Of a stretch of DNA of 15,948 bases, positions 7,622 through 14,194 are shown piece by piece; within the stretch, counting starts at the first letter, position 1, and each line of letters starts with the position of its first letter. The stretch comes from an uncultured Sphingobium sp. (GTDB taxonomy: Bacteria; Pseudomonadota; Alphaproteobacteria; Sphingomonadales; Sphingomonadaceae), in NCBI GenBank assembly GCA_946479185.1, contig CAMLFF010000042.1, positions 1 through 15,948 on the forward strand, in the 5' to 3' direction. Position numbers and translations under genes: made by a program. Below the pieces are notes generated by a model. That model worked only from the letters and a program-made list of their open reading frames with translations, did not search any database and was not told the DNA's origin.

Positions 7622-8274
7622 CTGGCAACGCAAACCCGGCAGCACGCCGCATCGGCTTCGGTGATTATCGCGGCGTAGCCCTCGATGTGGCCGTCTGGGA
7701 TGCCGTCGGCGCTGACGTGGATCTGTCCTGCGCATGCATGTTCACTCGCGAAATCGGGCCTGGACCGACTGGTGGGCTGACGCACCTCGACGCAGCTCTT
7801 TCGGGCGCGCTTCTTGGGCTACGTGGGGACGGCATGTTTCACGGTGATCTGATGGAGACGCTGATGTTGGCTCCCGGGTCGCGGATACGCGGGCGGGCGT
7901 TGCTGATGGTCGGCCTCGGCGATCCGGATGCCTGGAAGGCGCCCATGATGTCCCGCGTTACCCACCACATCGTCGCCACTGCTAATAGTCATGGAGCAGC
8001 GACCGCGGGCATCGCGCCTAGCCTGCTCGACAGTGGCATATCCGCAGTGCTCGCGGGAGGTGGGAGCGAAGCGATGCTTGACGGCCTGATCACCGGAATC
8101 GACGCCGCGTACCACCTCGCCGAAATTGGTCTTGCGCCCTCGCCAAGTCTGACGGCTTGGACATTCGGCGCTGGTCCCGCTCATGCGGAAGAGACGGCGG
8201 ACTATTTTAGGCGGCGTCTTGCCACCGTGAAGGCGACTTCAACGTCGGTACCCGTCATCGATCAGGACAGGTAA
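7618..8274 (+). CDS. Stand-alone M17 leucyl aminopeptidase N-terminal-like domain protein
   Basis: The 218-residue protein resembles the N-terminal, macro-like domain of M17 leucyl aminopeptidases: GLTHLDAALSGALLGLR, then a GDGMFHGDLMETLML segment, APGSRIRGRALLMVGLGDP, and a helical end. The C-terminal catalytic half of M17 peptidases, with its two metal ions (NTDAEGR-type motif), is absent, and the gene ends naturally, so it should not be an active peptidase. The N-terminal domain mediates hexamer contacts and, in some members, DNA or nucleotide binding; the role alone is unknown. The start ATG overlaps the preceding stop. One could see it as a truncated peptidase, but the frame is intact and the coupling to the beta-rich gene suggests a maintained two-gene unit. 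Domain assignment is from motif resemblance only. Confidence 0.65.
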   Translation: MTGNANPAARRIGFGDYRGVALDVAVWDAVGADVDLSCACMFTREIGPGPTGGLTHLDAALSGALLGLRGDGMFHGDLMETLMLAPGSRIRGRALLMVGLGDPDAWKAPMMSRVTHHIVATANSHGAATAGIAPSLLDSGISAVLAGGGSEAMLDGLITGIDAAYHLAEIGLAPSPSLTAWTFGAGPAHAEETADYFRRRLATVKATSTSVPVIDQDR

Positions 8275-8301
8275 ATGGCGACGCGAAAAGTCACGATTCC
8301 T

Positions 8302-8328
8302 CAAGCCTGATCGGAGCACGGAGGCTTG
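8302..8328 (+). terminator. Possible terminator hairpin after the M17-like gene
   Basis: The arms CAAGCCT (8302-8308) and AGGCTTG (8322-8328) are perfectly complementary around a 13-base loop, followed by only TT. It lies 27 bases after the stop of the M17-like gene. The short T-run and long loop make this a weak candidate; a Rho-dependent end is as likely. The rest of the 8275-8420 gap contains nothing I can assign. Confidence 0.3.
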
Positions 8329-8420
8329 TTGATCTCAACGCTGCTAACCGCGGCGCTGCAATCTACCTCTTTTGCGCCCCCATCTTCTCAGCTTCACGGG
8401 TTGGAATAAAAGGAGGTTCT

Positions 8421-8687
8421 ATGGTGGACAAGACATTGGCTTCGGGACCAGCGCAGGACTCAGCGATACCAGGCACCCGTAATGAACGGCCCGTTTTACT
8501 GGGGTGTTTCTAGCGGTGGCGCCGGCGATGTTTTTGAGGTCTCTGGATCAGACGATCGTCGCCACCGCGCTGCCGGCAATCGCGGTGACAGCTTCGCCAA
8601 TATCGCGTCGATCGTGAACGCCTATCTGCTCGGCGCGCTGGCGCCAACGTTTTGGGCACTGGTGAGCGCGCGGGCGGTGCAGGGCCT
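8421..8687 (+). pseudogene. Remnant of a DHA2-type MFS drug exporter (N-terminal fragment)
   Basis: A good ribosome binding site (AAAGGAGG) precedes the ATG at 8421. The frame (MVDKTLASGP... NERPVLLG) stops at TAG 8511-8513, but the next frame continues as VFLAVAPAMFLRSLDQTIVA and TALPAIA, the hallmark start of 14-helix EmrB/QacA-type exporters. A second shift near 8586 leads into FANIASIVNAYLL, and then, after an apparent internal deletion near 8632, GALAPTFWALVSARAVQG, which belongs to a later helix. The fragment ends abruptly at about 8687, where alcohol dehydrogenase sequence begins. So two frameshifts, an internal deletion and a 3' truncation are visible; the gene is dead. The intact ribosome binding site suggests fairly recent decay. 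Confidence 0.75.
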
Positions 8688-9593
8688 TACTCGGCCTGCG
8701 ACAATGGCAATCCGGCGGATAATCAGGATATCGGGCGCGAAATGTATGGCCAGCCCATGTCCGGGCTATTCGGATACAGCCATCTGACTGGCGGCTATGC
8801 GGGCGGACAGGCCGAATATGTGCGAGCGCCTTTTTCCGATGTCGGCCCGATCGTCATTCCCGATGGGTTGAGCGACGATGAAGTCCTGTTCCTGTCGGAT
8901 ACTCTGCTAACTGGTTGGCAGGCTGCGGAATATGCCGCCATCGAGCCGGGCGACACAGTTGCAGTTTGGGGCTGTGGCCCGGTGGGTCTGTTTGCGGTTC
9001 AATCCGCATTTTTGATGGGCGCCAAGCGGGTCATTGCGATTGATCATTTCCCTCATCGGCTTGAGCTTGCCAAAAAATTCGGAGCCGAGACCATCAATTT
9101 CGAGGAATCCGAAACCTATGAGGCGCTGATGGATATGACCGGCGGCATTGGCCCGGATGCGGTCATCGACGCGGTTGGGCTGGAAGCGCATGGCTTCTTC
9201 GTCGATAATGTCATCGATCAGATCAAGGCGTCGATGTTTCTCGGCACCGATCGTATCCACTCGATTCGCCAGGCGATCCATGCGTGCCGCAAGGGTGGGC
9301 GTGTCTCCATGCCCGCTGTTTACGGCGGCTTTGTCGATAAATTCCCGCTTGGCGCTTTCATGGAAAAGGGGCTGACGCTGAAGACAGGCCAAACCAGCGT
9401 GCAACATTATATGCCCGCTCTGCTCAACGCCATTATCGAGAAGAAAATCGATACGACCTTCCTCATCTCCCATCGTCTGCCGCTGGAACAGGCGCCGGAG
9501 GGCTACAAGATGTTCCATGACAAGCAGAACGAAGGCACGAAGATCGTTCTGCGCCCTGGCATGGAATTGAGTGCAACTCCGGGAAGCAATTAG
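8688..9593 (+). pseudogene. Zinc-dependent alcohol dehydrogenase, N-terminal part missing
   Basis: About 301 codons of an intact frame match the larger part of a Zn-dependent medium-chain alcohol dehydrogenase, of the glutathione-independent formaldehyde dehydrogenase-like group. It starts in the structural zinc lobe (YSACDNGNP, keeping only its last cysteine). GLFGYSHLTGGYAGGQAEYV, the Rossmann NAD motif VWGCGPVGLFAVQ with the following acidic VIAIDH, and a full C-terminus (TKIVLRP) are present. Roughly the first 85-100 residues are absent, including the catalytic Cys and His-Glu ligands, so activity is not expected. The frame extends upstream to 8652, but that part is out-of-frame MFS sequence with no ribosome binding site. 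The lack of frameshifts in the remaining 900 bases suggests the loss was recent. Confidence 0.75.
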
Positions 9594-9632
9594 CAGGTTT
9601 GGGCGCGGCCTTCTCCGCCTTAACCTAGCATA

Positions 9633-9657
9633 CCCGCGGGTAGAGCTTGCCCGCGGG
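9633..9657 (+). terminator. Hairpin after the alcohol dehydrogenase remnant
   Basis: Two copies of the eight-base palindrome CCCGCGGG (9633-9640 and 9650-9657) are separated by TAGAGCTTG and can pair into a GC-only stem with a nine-base loop. It lies 40 bases after the stop. There is no T-run, so termination strength is uncertain; because each arm is itself palindromic, a protein-binding site is also possible. Confidence 0.4.
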
Positions 9658-9754
9658 ATATGGGTCAGCCTCGAAAATTAGAGTTGGAGCAAAACAATGA
9701 GCTGAGCGTTAGTATAAAATATAATCGGTTTGCGCGAAACTGGAGGAGGGGGAG

Positions 9755-10876
9755 ATGCTGGAGGACGAGGGGGGCGTGCTTGATGGCAGAATTTCGGTAT
9801 TCGAACCCAATGGATCGAGACCCATCAGTCAGACCGCTCAATCCGATCGGGTTGAAGATGATCTCGACTGGATTTTAAGCAAGTTCGCCGCGCGGGCGAT
9901 GGCCGATGAAGTGGCTCTGACAATTCAACGGAATGATGATCCGCCCGAATTGCTAGCGCGAATAGACCCCAAGCGCGGCGGGGTGCTTTCCCAGCTCACG
10001 CTGATGAAAGCGCTGGATCGGGAAGCCGCAGAACCAGAGCGCGCCCCGACGCAAAGTTCATTATTACAGTGGCAAGATGTTCAGCACGAGCAGCAGACTT
10101 CCCGGGTGCTGCGGTTGAATCTGGCAGAGGCAGGGCAATTGCGAGTCGTCCTGACGGCCATCTATATTCGCTCCAACGTCGTTAAACATTTCGCTGCCGA
10201 GCAAATGGCTAGGAAGTTACAGCCCGTATTGGCTGGTTATTTCCGTCTTTGGCTGCATGCGCGCAACCAGCACCGTACGCTAACAGCGCTCAAATCTGCC
10301 CTGGATATAAGCGACGTCGCCGTCATCATTCTCGATGAAAATGGGGCTGTGATCGAAGAGAATTCTGCCGCGCGTAGCATGTTCGAGAAGAAGGATGTCG
10401 TCAACAAATCGCGCTATTCACTGGTTGCGGTAAGTAGGGGTGACACGGCAAAACTTCACGCTGCAATGGATAGGGCTTCTACCGATGGGCAGCCCGTTCT
10501 AATTAATCTCAACCGACGCGGCTATGCCCGGCCACTGATGGCAATCATGTCGCCCACCAGCAGTCACCCGGAAGTTTCTTCGGATCCATCCTTCGTCTTG
10601 TGCATTTACGATTCGGACAAGGATCTAACTGTGTCGCTGCAGAGATGCTGCGATGCGTACGGTCTCACAAAAACGGAGAGCCGCCTTGTTCATAACTTAG
10701 TATGCGGCTCAACTATTTCTGAATCCGCATTTAACATGAAAATAGCGGAGGCCACTGCCCGAAGCTATTTGAAGCATATTTTCAGTAAAACTGGCACGAA
10801 CCGCCAGACTGGACTTGTGCGTACCATGCTAATGAGCATTGCTCGCACATCGTGCAGCCAACTTTCCATTTTATAA
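9755..10876 (+). CDS. LuxR-type transcriptional regulator with PAS-like sensor region
   Basis: The 373-residue protein ends in a LuxR/FixJ-type DNA-binding domain (about residues 302-362): YGLTKTESRLVHNLVCG, then the ISESAFNMKIAEATARSYLK helix-turn-helix and HIFSKTGTNRQTGLVR. The segment before it (about 180-290; SDVAVIILDENGAVIEEN and onwards) looks like a PAS domain. The first 180 residues form a helical region without a recognised domain. No receiver domain or autoinducer-binding domain is evident, so the signal is unknown. The ATG at 9755 follows GGAGGAGGGGG. It lies 239 bases upstream of the Fap-like operon in the same orientation and is the obvious candidate regulator of it. A TATAAT (9720-9725) sits ahead of it without a clear -35. 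Its base composition is somewhat more AT-rich than its neighbours by eye. Confidence 0.85.
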   Translation: MLEDEGGVLDGRISVFEPNGSRPISQTAQSDRVEDDLDWILSKFAARAMADEVALTIQRNDDPPELLARIDPKRGGVLSQLTLMKALDREAAEPERAPTQSSLLQWQDVQHEQQTSRVLRLNLAEAGQLRVVLTAIYIRSNVVKHFAAEQMARKLQPVLAGYFRLWLHARNQHRTLTALKSALDISDVAVIILDENGAVIEENSAARSMFEKKDVVNKSRYSLVAVSRGDTAKLHAAMDRASTDGQPVLINLNRRGYARPLMAIMSPTSSHPEVSSDPSFVLCIYDSDKDLTVSLQRCCDAYGLTKTESRLVHNLVCGSTISESAFNMKIAEATARSYLKHIFSKTGTNRQTGLVRTMLMSIARTSCSQLSIL

Positions 10877-10878
10877 AT

Positions 10879-10890
10879 GTCCGTACGGAC
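10879..10890. promoter_or_regulatory. 12-base perfect palindrome just after the LuxR gene
   Basis: GTCCGTACGGAC is a perfect inverted repeat three bases past the regulator's stop. A second one, ATGCAATGCAT (10900-10910), follows ten bases later. They lie 225 bases upstream of the operon's first start codon. They could be operator sites for the adjacent LuxR-type regulator; no matching second copy elsewhere in the window was found by eye. Confidence 0.3.
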
Positions 10891-10937
10891 CGTTCGTTTA
10901 TGCAATGCATAGCCGACCCGAGTGCTCTATTCTAACA

Positions 10938-10959
10938 ATCACCCCCATTTGAGGGTGAT
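10938..10959. promoter_or_regulatory. Inverted repeat between regulator and Fap-like operon
   Basis: ATCACCC (10938-10944) and GGGTGAT (10953-10959) form a perfect seven-base dyad around an eight-base centre. It could end the regulator transcript, though no T-run follows, or be an operator in the promoter region of the downstream operon. Part of the centre (ATTTGAGGG) recurs 20 bases further as AAATGAGGG. Confidence 0.35.
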
Positions 10960-11007
10960 CAATATAGTCAAATGAGGGCACGCACGCTGTGCTCCTTAGG
11001 GGCGTGG

Positions 11008-11031
11008 TTAACAAATCGTTAATGTAGTTAA
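11008..11031. promoter_or_regulatory. CtrA-type box (TTAA-N7-TTAA) plus a third TTAA
   Basis: TTAA at 11008-11011 and 11019-11022 are separated by exactly seven bases, the full CtrA consensus known from Caulobacter and other alphaproteobacteria. A third TTAA (11028-11031) follows after five bases. The box is 85 bases upstream of the start codon of the repeat protein, a sensible place for control of the operon by this cell-cycle and motility regulator. TTAA is rare in DNA this GC-rich, which makes chance less likely, but no binding is shown. Confidence 0.5.
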
Positions 11032-11115
11032 ATCAGGCCTTCGCATCGTCGAAGCGCGCGTCGAGCCGGGACTTGTTCCGGGGGAGGCGTGGGAACCCCT
11101 GAAAGGACGATATCG

Positions 11116-12345
11116 ATGAAAAACCTATTGATCTCAGCATCGGCTGCAGCACTGCTGGCTGCCACTCCGTCGATCGCTCAGGACAGCACGACGACCACCA
11201 ATGTTGCAGACAGCGGTAACACGGCTTGGACTGCCAACAGCACGTCAAACACCGACAACAGCGTTGCCGACAGTGGCAACAGCGCCTGGAGTGCAAGCTC
11301 GACCACGGACGTAAGCGTGGCAGATAGCGGCAACGACATGTCCAACAATTCGGTGAACACGAGCGATAGTGGAAACAGCGCCTGGACTGCCACCTCAACG
11401 CAAAGCACGAACACGAGCGTTGCAGACAGCGGCAACGACATGTCCGATAACTCGCTGAATGTTGCCGATAGTGGCAATAGCACGACCACCGACACCCGCT
11501 CGACGAGCATTGCCGACAGCGGCAACAGCACATCGACTGACACGCGTTCGATCAGCGTTGCAGATAGCGGCAACACGACGAACACGACCAGCGTTGCGGA
11601 CAGTGGCAACACGACGACGTCGGACAGCGGCAATTCTGCCTGGAGCTCGAACACCGATAACAGCGTCGCCGATAGCGGCAATGACATGTCCGATAATTCG
11701 GTGAACACTGCGGACAGCGGCAATACGTCGACCGCGCAGACCTGGAATGCAACGACCTCTACCGACAACAGCGTTTCCGACAGCGGCAACGATATGTCGG
11801 ATAACTCGCTCAACATCGCAGACAGCGGCAATGACATGTCCGACAATTCGGTGAATACGGCCGATAGCGGCAATGACTCATCGACCAATGATAGCTCGGA
11901 TAACAGCTCCGCTACCGGTGCGCAGGTTGCGGCCAATAACGGCGGCAATGCCACCGACAGCCGCGATATGTCTTCGCAGGAAGATAGCTCCACAAACACA
12001 GTGGCAAGCAACAACAGCTGGGAAGATAATTCCGATAATTCGGACCATAGTTGGGCATTCAGCGGTGGCGACACGGCTTCCGGCTCAGCCAAGTCCGACA
12101 ATGTGTTCGGTGATGGCGCACTCGTCGCCAGCGCAAACCTCTCCAGCTATGTGACCGGCGTGAGCGTCAGCTTTGATGGTCGCGGTGGTGAGAGCCCAAC
12201 GACGGATAACAGCATCCAGACGGGCGGCAGCGCATTCCAGAACTTTGCTGGCATGCAGGCTGTCAACCAGAACACGGGCGTCGGCGCATCGCAAAATGCT
12301 TCGGTCAGCGTGGCCGTGTCGGCAGGCGATATCTCGCTTCGTTAA
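11116..12345 (+). CDS. Exported DSGN-repeat protein, candidate fibre (functional amyloid) subunit
   Basis: The 409-residue protein has a signal peptide (residues 1-21, ending PSIA before Q22). A low-complexity body of Asp, Ser, Asn, Thr and Ala follows, with 15 DSGN motifs between residues 32 and 253. Recurrent units are SVADSGN, DSGNSAW and DSGNDMSDNS(V/L)N, the last in five near copies. There is no cysteine and very little Lys or Arg, so it is strongly acidic. A Ser/Asn-rich stretch follows, and then a distinct C-terminal module (about 316-409) ending GSAFQNFAGMQAVNQNTGVG. That ending closely resembles the C-terminus of the next gene's product. AAAGGA precedes the ATG at 11116; the GTG at 11089 is not supported. 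Position at the head of an operon with FapD-, FapE- and FapF-like genes suggests the exported fibre subunit, in the place of FapC/FapB. An adhesin or calcium-binding surface protein is the alternative. Confidence 0.85.
   Translation: MKNLLISASAAALLAATPSIAQDSTTTTNVADSGNTAWTANSTSNTDNSVADSGNSAWSASSTTDVSVADSGNDMSNNSVNTSDSGNSAWTATSTQSTNTSVADSGNDMSDNSLNVADSGNSTTTDTRSTSIADSGNSTSTDTRSISVADSGNTTNTTSVADSGNTTTSDSGNSAWSSNTDNSVADSGNDMSDNSVNTADSGNTSTAQTWNATTSTDNSVSDSGNDMSDNSLNIADSGNDMSDNSVNTADSGNDSSTNDSSDNSSATGAQVAANNGGNATDSRDMSSQEDSSTNTVASNNSWEDNSDNSDHSWAFSGGDTASGSAKSDNVFGDGALVASANLSSYVTGVSVSFDGRGGESPTTDNSIQTGGSAFQNFAGMQAVNQNTGVGASQNASVSVAVSAGDISLR
11209..11874 (+). repeat. Intragenic DSGN-coding repeats
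   Basis: Fifteen copies of a GAY-AGY-GGY-AAY unit (coding DSGN) are spread over this stretch, at intervals of mostly 10-20 codons, with a longer variant coding DSGNDMSDNS repeated five times. Synonymous codons differ between copies (GACAGCGGC, GATAGTGGA, GACAGTGGC), so the copies are old enough to have diverged in DNA while the protein motif was kept. The skewed codon pattern leaves an open frame of 307 codons on the opposite strand, which I regard as an artefact. Confidence 0.9.
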
Positions 12346-12353
12346 ACAATATA

Positions 12354-12379
12354 GGGCCGGGGGCGCACGCCGCCGGCCC
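12354..12379 (+). promoter_or_regulatory. Intercistronic GC hairpin between the two subunit-like genes
   Basis: GGGCCGG (12354-12360) pairs with CCGGCCC (12373-12379). Inside it GGCG and CGCC can extend the stem past a single G-G mismatch. It starts eight bases after the stop of the repeat protein, 22 bases before the next start, and has no T-run. In operons for abundant structural proteins such hairpins protect the upstream message or partly end transcription, so more of the first product is made; that is the likely role here. Confidence 0.6.
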
Positions 12380-12401
12380 ACTTATAACGGTGGAGAGACC
12401 G

Positions 12402-12749
12402 ATGAACCGGACCTTATCTGGAAAGCTGCTCCTGCTGGCGATGTTGGGAAGCCTGGCCACGGCCAGCGCGGCCCAAGCACCGTTTGATGGCGCGGCTGCG
12501 CCGGTGGACAGTGCCACGCTCGACCAGATTCATGGCCGCGCTGATCTCAACCAGATTGCGGAAGCCAATCATGTCGCCGCGGTGACGGACAGCAGCGTGA
12601 GCGGAAATTCGGTAACCGGGGCCGTGGCGATCGACGGCAATGCGTTTCAGAACCTTTCGGGCCTGTCGATCATCAACGCCAATACGGGGAATAATGTCGC
12701 CATCAACGCCTCGATGAACGTCAACATCGCCCTGTTGCCTAACCCATAA
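12402..12749 (+). CDS. Small exported protein, second fibre-subunit candidate
   Basis: A 115-residue protein with a signal peptide (KLLLLAMLGSLATASAAQA, cleavage near residue 25). A short acidic leader-like stretch (VDSATLDQIHGRADLNQ) follows, then an Asn/Ser/Val-rich end: SSVSGNSVTGAVAIDGNAFQ and NLSGLSIINANTGNNVAI. The ending (G-N-AFQN-L-S-G-L ... NTG ... NAS-M-N-V) aligns with the end of the DSGN-repeat protein and alternates polar and hydrophobic residues as beta-strands do. It may be a minor subunit or nucleator like FapB, or a FapA-like partner; sequence alone cannot decide. GGAG lies six bases before the ATG at 12402; the GTG at 12390 overlaps that site and is less likely. Its stop shares one base with the next start (TAATG). 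Confidence 0.8.
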   Translation: MNRTLSGKLLLLAMLGSLATASAAQAPFDGAAAPVDSATLDQIHGRADLNQIAEANHVAAVTDSSVSGNSVTGAVAIDGNAFQNLSGLSIINANTGNNVAINASMNVNIALLPNP

Positions 12750-13444
12750 TGATCCGAGCCCTGCTCGTCGGCGCTTTGGCGCTTTCCGGCTGTAGCGCTC
12801 AGGTGAGTCAGGGGCCAGCGTTCCAGGTGGGCGCTGCCGGCCTCGGTGACGTGTCTCCGGCGATCAAATCGTTTGAGGAACGGCGGTTTCTAACGGTCGT
12901 GAGGCAGCAATATGATTTCAGCTGCGGGTCTGCTGCCTTGGCAACGCTGCTCACCTATCATTATCGCCGCCCGCAATCGGAAGCGGCTGTATTCAACGGC
13001 ATGTGGCGCGCTGGAGACAGGGCGCAAATCACGCGACTGGGATTCTCTCTTCTCGATATGAAGCGTTTTTTGGCCAGCGCCGGGCTGACAGCCGACGGCT
13101 ATAAAGTGTCGCTCGATCATATCGAAAAGGCCGGCGTGCCGGGCATCGCATTGATCGAGGCCAGTGGGTATCGTCATTTCGTGGTCGTGAAGGGCATTGA
13201 TGCGGATGAGCTTCTCGTCGGCGATCCCGCCCTTGGCCTGCGCACGATGTCGCGCGCCAGTTTTCAGAAGGCGTGGAACGGCGTCTATTTCGTGATCGGT
13301 CAGGATTCCCAGATCGGGCGCCAAGCGTTCAACAAGGATGTGCAGTGGAGCGCTTTCTCGCGAGCGCCCGTCGGCGCGACATTCGTTCAGCCGCTCAGCC
13401 AGCAAGCCCTTGCGCTCACGGCGCCATCTTTGCGGGACTTTTAG
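12749..13444 (+). CDS. FapD-like C39 cysteine peptidase, predicted lipoprotein
   Basis: A 231-residue protein of the C39-like papain fold. Gln53 and Cys59 lie in RQQYDFSCGSAALATLL, His143 in GYRHFVVVKGI, and Asp159 in LLVGDPALG. These form the oxyanion glutamine and the Cys-His-Asp triad, so it looks active. The N-terminus, RALLVGALALSGC, is a lipoprotein signal with a lipobox LSGC (Cys15), placing it on the periplasmic side of a membrane; residue 16 is Ser, so outer-membrane sorting is expected. No ABC or membrane domain is attached, unlike bacteriocin exporters. In the Fap system FapD is a stand-alone C39-like peptidase needed for fibre export, and here too it precedes FapE- and FapF-like genes. 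Likely substrates are the exported operon products. Start by TAATG overlap with the previous gene. Confidence 0.87.
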   Translation: MIRALLVGALALSGCSAQVSQGPAFQVGAAGLGDVSPAIKSFEERRFLTVVRQQYDFSCGSAALATLLTYHYRRPQSEAAVFNGMWRAGDRAQITRLGFSLLDMKRFLASAGLTADGYKVSLDHIEKAGVPGIALIEASGYRHFVVVKGIDADELLVGDPALGLRTMSRASFQKAWNGVYFVIGQDSQIGRQAFNKDVQWSAFSRAPVGATFVQPLSQQALALTAPSLRDF

Positions 13445-13445
13445 G

Positions 13446-14180
13446 ATGATGAGACATGTTTCTCTGGCCTGCTTGAGCGCCGTATTTGCCAGCCAGTTGC
13501 AGGCGCAGGAGTTTGCGACGGCATCGGATCCCGTCTCAGAGCAGATGCTTGAGGACAGCCGTGGGAAATTCCTTTTGCCCAATGGTGTGGAAGTGATGAT
13601 GGCGGTGCAGACCGATACCAGCGTCGACGGGCAATTATTGCTGCGCAGCGTTTTCACTGTTGATCAGGGACCAGCCCAGCTCGCAATCTATGCGCCTGCC
13701 GCCAGTCAGACGGCGTCGCCGGGCGCTGGTTCGCAAGGGCAGTCAGCGCGACCGAGCGATGTGTGGGTGAGCTTTGATCGCGAGAGCGGCGTATCGTTGG
13801 TCGAGCGAAGCTTCCGAAATGCAGCGGGGGGCGTGACGGTCAGCTCTGGCGCGCAGGCGCCAGTGGGGCAAAGCCCCGATGGATCGCCAGCCTTGCCGCT
13901 AACGCCCGGTGGCCGGGTAGACACGCCCAATGGCGCAGTGTCGCTCGATCAGCTCGCCAATGGCTACAAAGTGTCGCTCACAAAGCGCGATCTCGAAGTC
14001 AGCCATGTTTTTGGGCAGGCGTTGGGGAGCGTCATCCTCAACACTGCGAATGATCGGGCGATTGAAACCAGCACCACCATCAATCTGGACTTGATGAACG
14101 CGACCCCAATGAACGTCGGATCGGCGATGCCCCGCGTTGAAGGCATGGCGCTGGATGTCACCAGGGATCTCATCCATTGA
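13446..14180 (+). CDS. Exported protein in FapE position
   Basis: The 244-residue protein has a signal peptide (RHVSLACLSAVFASQLQA, cleavage near residue 20). A segment of the form SEQMLEDSRGKFLLPNGVEV follows, then a beta-rich middle, a Pro/Gly/Ser linker (residues about 80-95 and again about 135-160), and an end with GQALGSVILNTANDRAIETS and TTINLDL. I do not recognise a named domain; the last part (two strands with a conserved-looking NTAND turn) fits what I remember of FapE-type proteins, but this is weak. The place between the C39 peptidase and the outer-membrane barrel matches fapE. The leader-like LEDSRGK recalls LDQIHGR in the small exported protein, possibly a shared processing or recognition site. 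It begins one base after the peptidase stop; ATG at 13446 or 13449. Confidence 0.75.
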   Translation: MMRHVSLACLSAVFASQLQAQEFATASDPVSEQMLEDSRGKFLLPNGVEVMMAVQTDTSVDGQLLLRSVFTVDQGPAQLAIYAPAASQTASPGAGSQGQSARPSDVWVSFDRESGVSLVERSFRNAAGGVTVSSGAQAPVGQSPDGSPALPLTPGGRVDTPNGAVSLDQLANGYKVSLTKRDLEVSHVFGQALGSVILNTANDRAIETSTTINLDLMNATPMNVGSAMPRVEGMALDVTRDLIH

Positions 14181-14194
14181 AGGGAAGCACGCGA

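Noticed and set aside
8275..8310. An 11-codon frame starting right after the M17-like stop
   Set aside because: Too short and without a ribosome binding site of its own; it ends within the possible terminator hairpin.
11209..11874. CRISPR array or tandem DNA repeat
   Set aside because: Unit lengths vary and the DNA differs by synonymous changes, while the protein motif is constant; it is a coding repeat.
11178..12101. A 307-codon open frame on the minus strand opposite the repeat gene
   Set aside because: It is the mirror of the repeated GAC/AGC/GGC/AAC codons, giving monotonous LPLSATL units; it has no signal peptide or ribosome binding site of note, while the plus-strand gene has both.
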